A stretch of DNA of 64,000 nucleotides from Monodelphis domestica (GCF_027887165.1 NC_077228.1:429341957-429405956); one strand, 5' to 3'. Shown: positions 11,886-24,859, counted from the stretch's first letter. Numbers and translations: made by a program. The notes: generated by a model from the sequence alone, not told the origin.

Positions 11886-13258
11886 AGGGACCACAAGTGG
11901 TCCCTCCATTTCCTTTCTTCTCACTTCTAAACCTTCAACAATCTGGTTTCTTACTCCATCATTCAACTAAAATAAGCTCTCTCTAAAGTTACCAGTGTTT
12001 TCTTAACAAAAAATCTAATGACCTTTTCTCAGTCCTTAACCGTGACCTCTTGGCAGCCTTTGGCCCTCTTGATTACCATTTTCCTGGATACTCTTTCCTC
12101 TGAAGACTTTCATGATATGGCTGTCTTCTGACTTTTTTTATTATCTGTCTGACTATTCCGTCTTAGGCCTTTTTTTTTTCTTCCTGGCTATTCATCTATG
12201 TCACATCTATTAATTGTGGTTGATCCCCAAGACTCTGTCCTAGGTCTTCTTTTCTTTTCATCCTATACTACCTCAGATGGCTATCTCTTTAGGTTAACTT
12301 AGGCTTTCTCAAGATAATTCCTGATTTCTATATCCAAATCTAATTTCTCTCCTGAACTCTGGTCTCATATCACCACTGGTCTTCTGGACATTGCAAATTT
12401 GTATATCCCAAACTGTCTCCTCTTCCTTATTACTGTCAAAGAAATTGCTATCTTCCTGGTCACTGAAGCTTGCATTCTGTATCAACTCCTCACTCTTACT
12501 TTCCCCACATATCCAGTCATTGCCAGATCTCTCTCTCTCTCTCTCTTTTTTTAATCTTCACAACATCTCTCATCTAGCTCTTTTCTCTATTCACACAGCC
12601 AAAGCCACAACCCTTGTTGACCCTTCTCATATGATCTATTGCAGTAGCTTTCTAACTGGTATCCCTGCCTTGTGTTTCTTCTCACTCTAGCTCATTCTCT
12701 CTACTAGGATGTCAGGGTAATTTCTCTAAAATAAAGGTCTGATCTTATCATTCCCCTGCTCATGGAGCTTCAGTAGCTCCCTCCTACTTCCACAATCAAA
12801 TAGAAGTTCCTTTATCATTAAAAGTCCTTTGTAACTTGGTCCCTTCCTACATTTTCAGGCTTCTTATATTCTCTACATACTCTATAATCCAATGACAATG
12901 CTCTACTTCCTTGGATATAATACTCCATTCCCCATTTCCTTGATCTTTTACTAGCTGACCCCCATTCTAGAATTCTTTATGCCCTCACAAAGACAGAGGT
13001 CTTAGTTTTGCTGACTTCAGTACTTGTTCAAACCCCATCTTTTCTAGGAGACTTTTCCAGGTCTTTTTTTTAGGTGCTTTCCTCTTTCAGATTGCTTTCT
13101 ATTTATTCTACATGTCTTGTATATGCTTAATTGTTTACATGTTGTCTTCCCCATTAGAACATGAGCTTCTTATGAGCAGAAATCATGTCTTTGTAAATCC
13201 AATGCTTAGCATGGTGCCTGGCACAATGTAAGCACTTGATAAATCCTTGTTGATGTGA
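11886..13258 (+). mobile_element. L2 LINE relic, sense, with 3' end
   Basis: About 1.3 kb of sense L2: ttggccctcttgattaccat, actctgtcctaggtcttctt, gatctattgcagtagctttc, cattcccctgctcatggagc. It ends with tgcctggcacaatgtaagca and cttgataaatccttgttgat. Frames are broken. This is the longest L2 piece in the window. Confidence 0.85.
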
Positions 13259-13559
13259 ATCTTTTTTGCTTCAATAATAAATGTTTAATAGTGTACAGAA
13301 AACTTCCAAGATGTTTCCAGTCACAAACTTCCACATGATAAAAGTGCTTTTAATATGAATTTAACAAGAAAAAAATTAAGAATAATTTATAAACACAAGG
13401 ATTACATTATATATAATGTACACATATTTACTTATATTCATGCATATATTTTAGAAGTAGTTTACAAATCACAGAAATAAAATGATCGAATCCTTTTGTT
13501 TTAATGAAGGAATCAAAATAATTGAATAAAGATAATTGTCTACATACTTAGTGTAAAAA
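13259..13559. other. PCMT1 intron 3, no feature recognised
   Basis: AT-rich; nothing identified. Confidence 0.5.
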
Positions 13560-14160
13560 AGAGAATATAGGATCGATATTATACAAACATTTTGAGGACT
13601 TTCATAAATTAATAAAGAATAAAATGAGCAGAACCAGAATTATTTATATGATAAAAATACTGTAAAGAGAAACAACTTTGACATATGTATTGTGATCAGA
13701 TAGAAAGAGTCATTTTCATAAAAATGCCCCATGGATTACAATATCAGCAAATCCAGGAGAACGAGATATATAATAACATTATAAAGAATAACAACTGTGT
13801 AAGATTAAAGACTATAAGTACAATGATCAACTATAATTCTATAGGTTCAATTAAGAACCATACTTAAAAGTGATGAACTAAAAATATGCATAATGAAATC
13901 TATATTTTGTTACATTAAAAAGAATTGTGATTAGTGCAGTGACCATTCATGATTTAGTAGATTCATGATGATAAAATAAGCTATTTATTAGAGAAGTAAT
14001 GGATTTGGGGTTCATGAGGCATACATATTTTTGTATACAGCCATTGGTGGAATTTGTTTTGCTTAGGTGTATGATTATAAGAAGTTTGCATATTTCCTTT
14101 TTTCCCCAATGGGGTTTGAAATGCAAGGATGAGAAAATAGATTTTAATTAAAAAAAATAG
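13560..14160 (+). mobile_element. L1 3' end relic, sense
   Basis: Contains aaaatgagcagaaccagaat, taacaactgtgtaagatt and caatgatcaactataatt, which match the marsupial L1 3' UTR (gagcagaaccaggaga and later segments). It is decayed and ends in an A-rich run near 14150. Confidence 0.6.
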
Positions 14161-14417
14161 AAAGGTGGGAATATGCTACAGCAATGACATGTTGCATGAC
14201 CTTTTAGTTGTCACTCTATTTTTAGTTTTATTTAATTATTTTACTTGTTATAAGGGACCCTCCCACAAAATAGGAATAATTCTGCTATTATTTTACTATG
14301 AAAATTGACCTATTTAATTTAAGACATATTTGGATAATATGCTTAGAACCATGAGGAAAATGTAAGTAAAATGAATTGTTAAGTAACTTCACATATTCTC
14401 CATTTTTTCTTTGTTAG

Positions 14418-14522
14418 CATGCATATGCTCTAGAACTTCTATTTGATCAGTTGCATGATGGAGCCAAAGCTCTTGATGTTGGGTCTGGAAGTGGAATTCT
14501 TACTGCTTGCTTTGCCCGCATG
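14418..14522 (+). CDS. PCMT1: PCMT1 coding exon 4 (AdoMet motif I)
   Basis: Thirty-five whole codons, from [19 protein letters not shown] to [16 protein letters not shown], phase 0 at both ends, with acceptor ttgttag and donor gtaaga. DVGSGSG is the glycine-rich loop that binds S-adenosylmethionine. It has HDG where I recall HEG in human. Intact. Confidence 0.97.
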
Positions 14523-15343
14523 GTAAGAGATTTAATTTTTTCAGACCCTGGACTTGATTAATGAATATAGAATTAAAGGTTGGATGGCATTTAATGAATA
14601 TTGCCATTAAGAACCTGTGTCTTTTGTGAGCTGTCTCTAACCATTTATAATCAAATATTTGCCATACAGACAATACTTCTTGGCCATTCAGGGCACCCTC
14701 ATTTCTGGAGAATGCAGGAAAACAGAGATAACAGCCTTACTTTCCTTTTCATTTTTCTATACACCCTTTGAGGGCAGGAATCAACATTTTGTTTATGCAG
14801 GTCTTTCCCATCATGGTCAATAATCTTAGAAGTGTATTTGCAATAGTATTGACTGATATGGATCAAAGCACCTTACTTGACCTCTCCAAATAACTTCAGT
14901 CTTCCTGACCTTTATTTCCTAGGTTTTGGGGATTTAAGTTAATTTTGGACTTATGTTATCTCTCTGTTAACTCATTATTTAAGTAAATAATTATTGCTCT
15001 TAAATGCTGGAAAGTGGGATATTTTTGAGTTTCATTATGTGGTCATGGGACTTAGAAATTTGAAATTGAAGAAATAATTTTCCATAGATTTTGATTTAAT
15101 TAAAACTGTTTCATTGCTGTTTAAAAACCACAAAGCATCATTGCTTAGAGAAGTTGGCCAGGAGAAAGAGTTGTCAGATAGTCAATAAATTATGTGCACA
15201 AATATTTTGTGAAGTTTTTCTTTGTCTTAGAAAAATCTGTAACTGAATTTTCTCACAACAATGAAAAATTTTTAATAAGGAAATACATTCGTGGCGTTTC
15301 AAGAGAAAAAAAATACAGTAAGCTACCAAATGACTTTTTTCAG
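14523..15343. other. PCMT1 intron 4
   Basis: 0.82 kb. Around 14755-14815 tttgagggcaggaatcaac resembles an L2 3' fragment. The rest is plain intron ending in the exon 5 acceptor tract. Confidence 0.55.
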
Positions 15344-15464
15344 GTTGGTGCTACTGGAAAAGTCATAGGAATTGATCATATCAAGGAGTTAGTAGATGAC
15401 TCAATAAGTAACGTCAAAAAGGATGATCCAGCATTTTTGTCTTCAGGACGAGTGAAACTAGTTG
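15344..15464 (+). CDS. PCMT1: PCMT1 coding exon 5
   Basis: It reads [19 protein letters not shown], then [21 protein letters not shown], and ends with the first base of Val140. Acceptor ttttttcag, donor gtaagt. GIDHIKEL is the acidic strand-2 motif that binds the AdoMet ribose. Human (from memory) has Cys at the Ala of VGATG, so that non-catalytic Cys is absent here. An open frame runs past the exon on both sides (15194-15529), but those flanks are intron. Confidence 0.97.
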
Positions 15465-15830
15465 GTAAGTATAAGAGAAACATAATAATTTGTGTAATGG
15501 ACTTTAATTCCAAATTTATTAGAATTTGAGGCAAATAGAATTTTTAAAATAAAAATTTACTTTGGGATTGAAAAGTTTATCTGAATATGTTAGAGAGGGA
15601 AAAATTGTACTATACTTCTTTCAGCTTAATTTTAATATAATGACTGACTTTTAGTTGTCTTTTCATTCTAGTTTTGGTTATAGTTTCCTAGAATAAAAAA
15701 ATTTAGGGACTTCTTCCATTTTGCCAGTGGGCAGCATAGATAAGGACAGAATAAGCACCAGTGGTTTGGTCAGGTCAGACTGTTATTTTAGAAGGGTGTA
15801 AATCATATTCCATCATTTCCCTTTTGTACT

Positions 15831-16465
15831 TTTTTTTTGAAAATTGCATTTAATTAGTTAATTTAGAATATTTTTCCATGGTTAAAAGATTCATGTTCTT
15901 TCCCTTCTCTCCCCTTACCCCCCCACCTTAGCTGACATGCAATTCCACTGTGTTTTACGTGTGTCATTGATCAAGACCTATTTACATATTATTGATATTT
16001 GTACTAGAGTGATCATTTAGAGTCTACATCTCCAATCATGTGATCAAGCAGTTGTTTTTCTTTTGTGTTTCTACTTCCACAGTTCTTCCTCTGAATGTGG
16101 ATGGTGTTCTTTCTCATAAGTCTGTCAGAATTGTCCTGGATCATTGCTTTGCTGCTAGTAGAGAAGTCCATTCATTACATTCGATTGTACCACAGTGCAC
16201 AATCATTGTGTACATATGTACATTGTACATTGTGTACAATGATCCCCTGGTTCTGTTCCTTTCACTCTGCATCAATTCCTGGAGGTCATTCCAGTTCGCA
16301 TGGAATTCCTACAGTTCATTATTCCTTTGAGCACAATAGCATTCCATCACCAACAGATACCACAATTTGTTCAGCCATTCCCCAATTGAAGGGCATCCCC
16401 TCATTTTCCAATTTTTGCCACCACAAAGAGCGCAGCTATGAATATTCTTGTACAAGTACAATCTG
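15831..16465 (-). mobile_element. L1 copy, antisense, 5'-truncated
   Basis: T9 run at left, then attagttaatttagaatatt, the signature attccactgtgttttacg, ggtcattccagttcgcat, and ccattccccaattgaaggg, ending near tattcttgtacaag. A minus frame reads GGKNWKMRGCPSIGEWLNKLW. A tandem tgtacattgtacattgtgta occurs near 16215. Confidence 0.9.
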
Positions 16466-16493
16466 TACTTCAAGAACTTAATTCTGTACTCTT

Positions 16494-16692
16494 GAGAGGC
16501 ACTTTGATGTAGCAGACATAGTGCTTCATTCAAGACAGGAAGACCTGGGTTTGAATTTTGCCTCATACTCTAGCTGTGTGACTGTGGGCAAGTATCTTAA
16601 TTCCCTTGGGCCTCATTTTTTTTGGAGTAAAATTAAAAGATTGGACTCAATAACCTCTATGTTCTTTGAGTTCTAAATCTATGATTCTAAGT
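16494..16692 (+). mobile_element. Type C SINE, sense
   Basis: tRNA-like B box (gggtttgaattttgcc), agctgtgtgactgtgggca, then ggactcaataacctctatg and the tail tctatgattctaag. The tail resembles the 3' end of CR1/L3 LINEs. Confidence 0.8.
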
Positions 16693-17967
16693 TTGTATGA
16701 TCTTTTTGTCCTATCCTTATTTGAAGAAAAGCATAATTACCAACATGAAGAACACTAAACAACTTATGTAGTAACATCATTAACACATAACTGTATCCAT
16801 TTTCCTAAATTCCATTTCTCTAGGTCCCATTCAGCTCTGAATCCTATTGTCTTATAATATTACATTTTTAGGCTTCTTTTCCTGAAGGGCTTTGTCTTCC
16901 TTACATGGTTTTGGCTCTGCCTACTTAATTCTATTTCTATGTAACTGACAGCCATGAGGTTGAATCTAAAATTTTCTTGGAGGCAATTAACAGCATTAGT
17001 TGGGACATGTCTGGTACTGTTTGGTAATTGAATTATTCTTACTATTTGTTATTGAATGAATATAAATATACCATTTGAAATTACTTGTTTAGGAACAAAG
17101 GAGCACATAGAAGTGCAATGTCCTAAGCTTCATTATTCTACACAAATGACTTAATAGAAAAGTATTTTGATTGAAAAATGTTGCTATAAAAAAAAGCATA
17201 AGATTGTCATTCTTTGAGATCTTTTGTTAGATTTATGAAGTAATGTAGACCCCTATAAAAACCTTACCTGCATATACTAGCATCATTATCAAAAATACTT
17301 ACTAAATACCTAATTCTCTATATATCATAATAACTGTCATAATTATGTAGATATTGAAATCTCTCCACACTAGAGACTTGTAGTCTAAGACAGAAAATAT
17401 AGATGTGGAAAAGCATATACACAAAGTAGAAAACAAATAGGATGAAAATGTCAAACATAAACCTGAATCTAAGGTGTAGTCTTTAAAATTATAGAAAGAG
17501 CAGTTGAATTTGGGGATAGGAAGATAAGGCAGTGGGTTAGGAACTGGAAACTAAGCTGTGAGCATTCTCTCTTGGTATATGATGAGGTTATGGGGAATTA
17601 ATTTTTCTCTTAATCATTTGGGAAGAATTAGAATTTCAGAAGTTGTTTAATGATTATTAGAGAGTTACTGTAGGAGGTATAGTAAAGTATGTCAGGCTGA
17701 ACCAAAAAGATTAGCATTGTCATGATCAAGCATTTGTTAGTCACTTTTACCAAAATAAACTTTTCTCATTTTTAATGAAAAGGTTTTAAATTATATCTTG
17801 TAATGAACAGAACCTGGTTTTTAGAATTAAAAAAGGATAACATTTCCTTTAGTCTACTTAATAATATGTTTCACTGTATATTATAGGAACTTATGGGCTA
17901 AATTTGTAGGTATACATTTTAGAGATAGTGGTTGTTACATTTGGGGAATGGACAGGGGAAAAAATGG
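16693..17967. other. PCMT1 intron 5, no feature recognised
   Basis: About 1.3 kb of AT-rich intron without repeats or frames I can name. Confidence 0.5.
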
Positions 17968-18163
17968 TTTTTTTAAACCCTTTTCTTCCTTAGAATCAAC
18001 ATGCTATATTGGTTCCAAGGCAGAAGAACAGTAAGGGCTGGAGATTGGGGGTTAAGTGACTTGTCCCAGGGTTACACTAGGGAGTATCTGAGGTCATATT
18101 TGAACGAAGGACCTCCCATTTCCAGGCCTGGCTCATTATCCACTGAGCCACTGAACTGCCCCT
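17968..18163 (-). mobile_element. Type A SINE, antisense
   Basis: T-run plus aaacccttttcttccttaga at left, head gagccactgaactgcccc at right. About 330 bases upstream of exon 6. Confidence 0.9.
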
Positions 18164-18491
18164 GAAACACATTTTATATTTAATTTAAGATCAGCTAATT
18201 TTCAACATATGCTAACTCTCCTAGTCACATTTTAAAATAATAAAAAAAAAGTTCTGCTAATAGTTACTTGGAGCTTAAACTCAAAAAATCCTTCTGACGT
18301 ATTTGATTTTTAATATAGGAGACAGTTTTGTGGTGGTGGTGGGGAATAGATTTTATTGGAGGAGCTTCCCTCCTCTCCCATTTTTGATTTACTTAAAAAT
18401 CATACCACATATATTTAGTGTATATATTTAGTGTGTAGCTCATTGTTAGTTTTTTTGGTACAGATTTTAAAATAAACCTTTTTTCTTACAG

Positions 18492-18577
18492 TGGGAGATG
18501 GAAGATTGGGATACACAGAAGAAGCTCCCTATGATGCTATCCATGTAGGAGCTGCAGCTCCAGTAGTGCCCCAAGCA
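18492..18577 (+). CDS. PCMT1: PCMT1 coding exon 6
   Basis: It completes Val140 and reads [19 protein letters not shown], then AAAPVVPQA, 28 whole codons ending in phase 0. Acceptor ttcttacag, donor gtaagc. [11 protein letters not shown] is the family's motif II. Compared with human (from memory), RLGYT replaces RMGYA. Confidence 0.97.
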
Positions 18578-19084
18578 GTAAGCTTTTTGTGTTTTGTATC
18601 TTTTATTTTAATTAGCTTGTTGTCCTTTTTATTATTTGAAGACCAAGCTAGCTAGGCTTAAAGAGGCTAATCATTTGTAGATTTGTTATAAGTGATAAAT
18701 TTTTGTTCCACTGGAGCTCTTGAAGACAATCTTTTAATTTGTAAACAGGTTGTGAACTGAGACTGTGGAGGCAATATCCACATTGATGAATTCACAAGGC
18801 TTTGATGTCTGTATACTGATAGAAGATTTACATAGAGGTGGCCCTTAGTATTTAAAATGCAGATTAATTTAACATTAACATTTTCTATTTCATATCAGTG
18901 TTCTTATTGAAATAATAATATAACAATTCCCATTTTAATGGTCTTCTATTTTTTATTTTATTTTATTTCAAGCAATATTTGATAAAATCTCATTATAGAC
19001 CAGGAATTGGGATAAGCCCTTTAGAATTCATTTTAAGGAGACTTTGTAAATTGTAAGGCATTAACATGTACTTCTGATTATGCC
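18578..19084. other. PCMT1 intron 6, first part
   Basis: No repeat recognised. Confidence 0.5.
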
Positions 19085-19285
19085 AGCCAGAAAATATTTG
19101 ACAATAATAATAATTCATATTTCTTTAAAGAACTTAATGAGTTACAAAACTCTTTGCTTTGATTCTGAGGTTTGAGAGACTGTGACTTGCCCCATCGGCA
19201 CAGAGACAGGAATTTGAATCCAGGTTTCTGACTCAAGGTCTTAGTTTTTCCTACTGTGCCATCCTGAATCTCAGTATTTGCTGTA
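19085..19285 (-). mobile_element. MIR-like SINE fragment, antisense
   Basis: Contains gacttgccccatcggcacag and gaatttgaatccaggtttct in the order expected of an antisense MIR. Confidence 0.55.
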
Positions 19286-19399
19286 CATAGTACTGGACAA
19301 GCTACTAAAAAGATAAAAGGATGTTGATTTTCTACTAACATGCTAGCTTGCATATAAGTAGAATTCTGTTTAAGTCAGTGAACATGAGTGGTTGCTTTG

Positions 19400-19640
19400 C
19401 ACAAGGCACTGTGCTAGGTTGGTACTCCCTGCTAGAGGCAGTCCAACCATCTTTGTCTCTCTGCCCCTAATATCCAGTCAATTTCTAAATCTTTTTAGTT
19501 ACACTTCCACAATATAGCCAGCATTCACCTCCTAGGGCCACCTCTCCTAATTCAGGTTCTTCTCATCTCTTGCTTGGACTATTGCAGTAACAATGGTTCC
19601 TTAGTGCTTCAGTGATAAATCACAAACTGTGGATAAGAGG
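19400..19640 (+). mobile_element. L2 fragment, sense
   Basis: Sense L2 phrases: atatccagtcaatttctaaa, cttgcttggactattgcagt. Confidence 0.6.
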
Positions 19641-20640
19641 AAACAAGGTTATGATCACAAAAGATAAAAAGGATAATTTTTAGTATATAAAATTTAGAAA
19701 TTTTTACTCAAATAAATCTAATAAGTCCAAGATTAAAAGGAAAACAACTTGTAAAAAAATCTTTGTAGCAAAAGGTCTCATTTCTAAGATATATAAGGAA
19801 CTGATTCAAATTTATAAGAAAAATAACTCAGTTGATAAAAAGTTTAAGGATATGGACAGTTCTCAAGGGAAGAAACTTAGGTTATATATACATAGTCATA
19901 TAAAAAATACTCCAAATCACTACTAGTTAGAGAAATGCGAATTATATAAATTCTGAAAAAATGACAAACATGGAAAGTGATAAATGTTGAAGGGGCTGCG
20001 ATGTGACTGTGAATTATAAGTACAATCATTCCAGAAAATAGTTTGGAATTATTCCCCCCAAAATTACTAAACTGTATCCTTAGACCTAGATCCAGAAGAG
20101 ATCAGAGAGGAGAAAGTTTCTTTATATGCCAAAATACTTAGAGCAGCTCTTTTTATGGTGGCAAAGAATTGGAAAAATCAAGAGAATGTCTAAAAATTGA
20201 GGAATGGCTCAGTCAGTTGTGATGTATAAATATGGATCTTGTATTATATGAAAAGAGGAATAGATTAAAAAAAAAAGACAGAAAGACTTAGATGAACTGA
20301 TGCATAGGGAGGTGAGCAGAACCAGGACACTTTACATGCTAACATCAGTATTATAAAAATAAATAATTTTGAGAACTTTTATGAACTGATGACTGATGAA
20401 ATTGACAAGAAACAGAACAATTTATACAATAAAAGCACCATAAAAAATAATTTTGAAAGCTATAAGAACTATGGCTAATAGAATAATCATTTATGATTTC
20501 AGAGTGATCTGTTATTTGCGATGAAACCATGCTACCTGTTCCAATGAAGTGATGGATTTAGGGTGCAGAATGGTGTTTGGTGGGGTATATATAGGAATGA
20601 GGATAACACAGATTTCTCTGTTTGCTTAATGTACCTTTCA
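19641..20640 (+). mobile_element. L1 relic, sense, ORF2 end and 3' UTR
   Basis: Sense L1: gaaggggctgcgatgtgact, gtggcaaagaattggaaaa, gaggaatggctcagtcagtt, gaggtgagcagaaccaggac. It is old and has stops in all frames. Confidence 0.75.
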
Positions 20641-21292
20641 TAGTTTGGCAAGTAGCCTGTGTTTCCACTGTTTTTGCATTATTTTCCTTTATAAACTCTA
20701 CATTCCAGGCCTATTGGCCTACTAACTATTTCACATACACAACATTCCATCTTTGTCTCCCTGCCATTGAACAGGCCTCCCTCTTACTTCCATCTTACAG
20801 TCTCAAGCTTCCTTAAAAGCTCAACTCTAGAGTTACCTCCTGTAGGATCCCTTCCAGTTGTTAAGGCATACCTTCAGAAATTAGGGCATTTGGATGGTAC
20901 AGTGGTTAGAGTGCTGAGCCCCTGGAGTCAACAAGACTCATCTTCCTGAGTTCAAATCTAGTCTCAGACACTTAGTAGCTGTGTGACCCTGGGCAAGTCA
21001 CTTACCCTGTCTGCCTCAGTTTTCTCATCTGTAAAATGAGTTGGAGAAGGAAATGACAAACCAACCATTCCAGAATCTTTCCTAAGAAAACTCCAAAGGG
21101 TTTAGACAAGATTGAAAAAGACTGAACAGCAACTACTACCACCTCCTGAAATTACTTTGTAAATATTTGTATTTAGTTTTTTGTCTATGTTATTTTCCCC
21201 TCTCAGTAAATTGCAAGCTCCTTGAGGGTAGGGACCATTGCCTTTTTGCCTTTCTATATACAGTACCCCTTAATAATAAATGCTTAAGTTGA
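20641..21292 (+). mobile_element. L2 3' region, sense, split by a SINE
   Basis: L2 text before (catctttgtctccctgccat) and after the SINE (gcaagctccttgagggtagg, cttaataataaatgcttaag). Confidence 0.75.
20883..21137 (+). mobile_element. Type B SINE, sense, inside L2
   Basis: gtagctgtgtgaccctgggc, then gagttggagaaggaaatgac and a tail gactgaacagcaactactac. Confidence 0.88.
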
Positions 21293-21299
21293 AATTAAA

Positions 21300-21545
21300 T
21301 AAAGGGAAGGGAATATACATTTATATGGCACCTACTGTGTGCCAGGTATCATGTACTAATTATTATCTCATTTGCTCTTTACAATGACCCTTGGAGATAG
21401 ATGCTATTATTATCCCTATATTGAAGAAACTGAGGGTAACAGATTAAAAGAGTTGCCAGAGTCATAGTGCTGGAAGCATCTGAGGCCAAATCTGAACTGG
21501 AATCTCTCTGACTCCAGATCTAATATTTTGTTCTCTGTGCTACCA
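21300..21545 (-). mobile_element. MIR-like SINE, antisense
   Basis: cctactgtgtgccaggtatc, attatctcatttgctcttta, gaagaaactgagggtaacag and a Cys-like tRNA end (ctctgtgctaccagc) in antisense MIR order. Confidence 0.75.
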
Positions 21546-21829
21546 GCTGTATCTGAAAAAGTAGTAAAAATTCACTTGAAATGAGGATTTTAGAGACATT
21601 ACAAAAGAATCAGTAACATAATTCTAGATAATTCTGGGTTTCTGGGAGACTCTCTGGATGTATGTGTAATTTCTTAAAGAAAGGCACTGTCTTACTTTGT
21701 ATATTATAACTCAGAGTGACTTGTCTCATAGTAAATATAATGAATCAAAATGTATCGTGTTGAAGGGAAGAATATTGTCTGGTTGTATATGAAGAGTTCT
21801 TGGTTCATAGTGTTCATTCACACCTATGA

Positions 21830-22745
21830 ATGCTTTATCAGTCAATCAAAAAAACATAAATGTCTCCACCTATGGATAACCTAAAAAGTCAAAAGACAGT
21901 CCCTGCCCTCAAGGATCTTACTGTCTAATGGAGGAGAAAGCATTCAGACAAATATATACAAAGCAAGCTCTATACAGTCTGTAAATAGGAGATAATTAAC
22001 AGGGAAGCCACTATGTAGAGAGATCATATTTTTATGTGCAGTACTAAGGGGTAATGATTGCTTTTCATTCTTTCAACTCAAATTGATAAACATTAAATAT
22101 CTATTATGTGGAAAGCACTATGCTAAGTGCCAGGGCCCCAAAAGTAAAGTGAAAATATTCCCTGTCCTCAAGAAGTTTATATTCCATTTGGGAAAAATGA
22201 CATGGGCTGCACAGATATATAAAAATAAAATATATACCAAGTAATTTGGGAGCCATGGGGAGAGAAATGATAACTGGGGGAACTGGGAAAATACTTGAAT
22301 AGAACCAAACCTTGAATAGAATTAGAGATTCCACAGAGTGGAGATGATTCCAGAAATGTGGGAGACAACCTATGTAAAAGGAAATATGGTAACATCATCA
22401 GGGAACAGCATACAGGCTAATTTGACAAGAGCTTAGTGTGGGAAGGAGGAGAGAATAGGAAATAAATTTGGAACAGTGTGATGAAGCCAAATATTGAAGG
22501 ACTTTAAATGCCAAGTTCTGGAGGCTGTAGGGAACTACTGACTGAAAGTTCTTGAGTAGGGATTTTGCATGGTCAGACCAGTGTCTTGGTAATATTAGTA
22601 ATTTGGTTTCTCAATTATGGTTTGGAGAAAGGAGAGTCTGGAATCAGGGATCCAAAGAAGAGGCTGTTTCAGTAGCCCTGGTGAAATATGATGAGGGCTT
22701 GAATTAGTGGTGGCTGTGTAAGTGAAATAATGGAACCAACTGGCA
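21830..22745 (-). mobile_element. L2 relic(s), antisense
   Basis: Two adjacent antisense pieces: agtccctgccctcaaggatc with ttactgtctaatggaggaga (21890-21950), and a longer one from tctattatgtggaaagcact through aggctgtttcagtagccctg to about 22745. Confidence 0.65.
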
Positions 22746-22799
22746 TGTGTCATGATATTTGACTTTCAGTTCTTGTAGTCTTCTAGTCTTGACTTCAGA

Positions 22800-23490
22800 T
22801 TATTTGCACTCATTGTGTGTATTGTTTTTTGTTCTGTTACTTCTGGCCTGTATTGATCCTTGCAAGTTTCACATTTTTTTCTGAAATTTTTAGTCATTGG
22901 TCCCTTATAGTACAGTAATAATTCTATTTACATACCTGTATTACAGTTTGTTCAATCATTCCCTCAAACTAGGTACATAATTTGATTTTTTTTTACTTTT
23001 TTGCAATTGCATAGTGTTCCTATGAATACTTTGATATATTTGGGACCTTTCCAGTCATTTACTTCCTATGAATGACAAGGCAGGTGGAGTGTTACTGGAT
23101 CAGAGGATATAAACAATTGAATAAACTTTTCTTGAATAACTCCAAACTGTTCCCAGAACAGTTTTGACTAATTGAACAGCTGCCAGCAGTTTATTAATGG
23201 TTTTATTTTCCCATAGCCCCAACATCAAAACTTCCATCTTTTGCCATCTTTATGAATTTGGATGTGAGGCAGTATATCCAGTGTTGGTTTAGTTTGTTTT
23301 TCTCTTGTTAATAACTAAGGACTTTAAAAGGATTTTTTCCCATATGGTGGCTGACAGCATTTCTTTTGAAAACTGTTCATATCCTTTGATGACTCAACTA
23401 TAGAAGAATTACTTAGTCATGCATGTGTTCATTCTCTATATAGAACTTGGATGTCAGACTTTTGCTGGATGTTTAATGCATAGTTGTTTT
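22800..23490 (-). mobile_element. Old L1, antisense
   Basis: cagtttgttcaatcattccc, ttactggatcagaggatat and gaggcagtatatccag follow the antisense L1 ORF2 order but are far more diverged than the other copies. Confidence 0.6.
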
Positions 23491-24679
23491 TTGTTTTTTA
23501 AAATGAATCTATAATTTTTCTTCTAGTTTCACAGAATTTGTTTGTGGAAGCTCACAAACAAAAAATTTTGTGTGTGTTGGGATGGGAGTGGCACTTCCAG
23601 AATTTGATTTAATCTAGGTAGGGAACTCCCTGTGAAGGAACTCCTTCCATTAGTATAAATTACAACTTGTTTGCAACTCATAGTGTATTAGAGAATTGCC
23701 TAGAGTATCAGAGAAGTCAAGTGAATTGCCAATGCCTTCATCTGTTGGGTTGAGCTGCCTCTTTTCATTTGATATAATCAAAATAGTCTATTCTTTCTTT
23801 TACAGCCTTCATTATCCCTTGTCTCCTTATGCATTTTTCTTCTAGTCATAGTTGTGGAATTATATGATCTCCCATCCTATTTTTGATATGATGTTTTATA
23901 TTTAGATAGTTTATCCTTTTGGAATTTGAAGTATAGGGTGTAAGATATAAAACAGTTGTTTTGAACTTAGGATCTGTTTTATATCTTAAGTATATTTAAA
24001 AATATTATGAGAAAAGCAGATCTGTAGGCCTTACCAAACTGCTAAAGGCATCCATGACACAAAAAGGTTATCAATTCCTTATTTAAATTTACTTTCTGCC
24101 AAATTCTCCTAGTCTTTCCAGAAGTGCTTCTCTTCATTAAAGACAAGAAGGGCAGAATTTAGACTTAGAAGTGTCTCCTAGTCAGTCTTTTTTGTTTCTG
24201 AATCCATTGGGCACTCTAGAAAAAATCCAGCCTTTTTTTTTTTAATTTTCTAGACCAATATAGTTGAAAGACTAAAATTTCTTTAGCAGCTCCAGTTTTA
24301 TTTTTAAACAAACAACCTTTTCTTTCTGTATCCATATATTGGAACCTCAGAATCTTCCTTGTACTTTAGATACTTAAAGGCTCAGAGTGCTTCAAATGGA
24401 CTGTCCAGTACTTACATTACTCAGTATCTATTTGTGTGTGTGTGTGGTGTTTATGCCAGGATTTTTTAGCTCTTCCCTATAGGATATGGGTTAGTGTAAA
24501 TGACAACTTTTTAATTTAAATCCCTAATATATTAAAAAAATAAAGAAAAAAGATAAAAAAACCCTCTTTATGCAGTGTGTATGTGTGCTCACAGGTATTA
24601 GATAGATTTGACAGTTTTTAAAAGGCAATTATTAATATCAAATAGATAATTCATGTCTTTATTTTTACTTTATTTTTAG
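23491..24679. other. PCMT1 intron 6, last part
   Basis: No repeat named apart from a (GT)6 run near 24437. It ends in the exon 7 acceptor. Confidence 0.5.
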
Positions 24680-24859
24680 CTAATAGATCAATTGAAGCCT
24701 GGTGGAAGATTGATTTTACCAGTTGGTCCTGCAGGTGGAAACCAGATGCTGGAACAGTATGACAAGCTAGAAGATGGCAGCGTCAAAATGAAACCACTGA
24801 TGGGAGTGATATACGTGCCTTTAACAGATAAAGAGAAGCAGTGGTCCAGGTGGAAGTGA
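24680..24859 (+). CDS. PCMT1: PCMT1 coding exon 7, -RWK ending when unspliced
   Basis: Acceptor tatttttag. It reads [20 protein letters not shown], then [20 protein letters not shown] and [19 protein letters not shown], and stops at tga 24857-24859 (residues 169-227). [13 protein letters not shown] is motif III. An internal donor inside the Arg codon (exon end 24849, gt at 24850-24851) allows splicing to exon 8, which replaces WK-stop with DEL-stop. Both ends are known for mammalian PCMT1. Confidence 0.96.

Noticed and set aside
15194..15529. 111-codon ORF as a complete gene
   Set aside because: Only the middle (15344-15464) is PCMT1 exon 5; the outer parts lie beyond good splice sites.
17680..17720. 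agattagcat text resembling part of U6 snRNA
   Set aside because: Only about ten bases agree; the flanks do not match U6.
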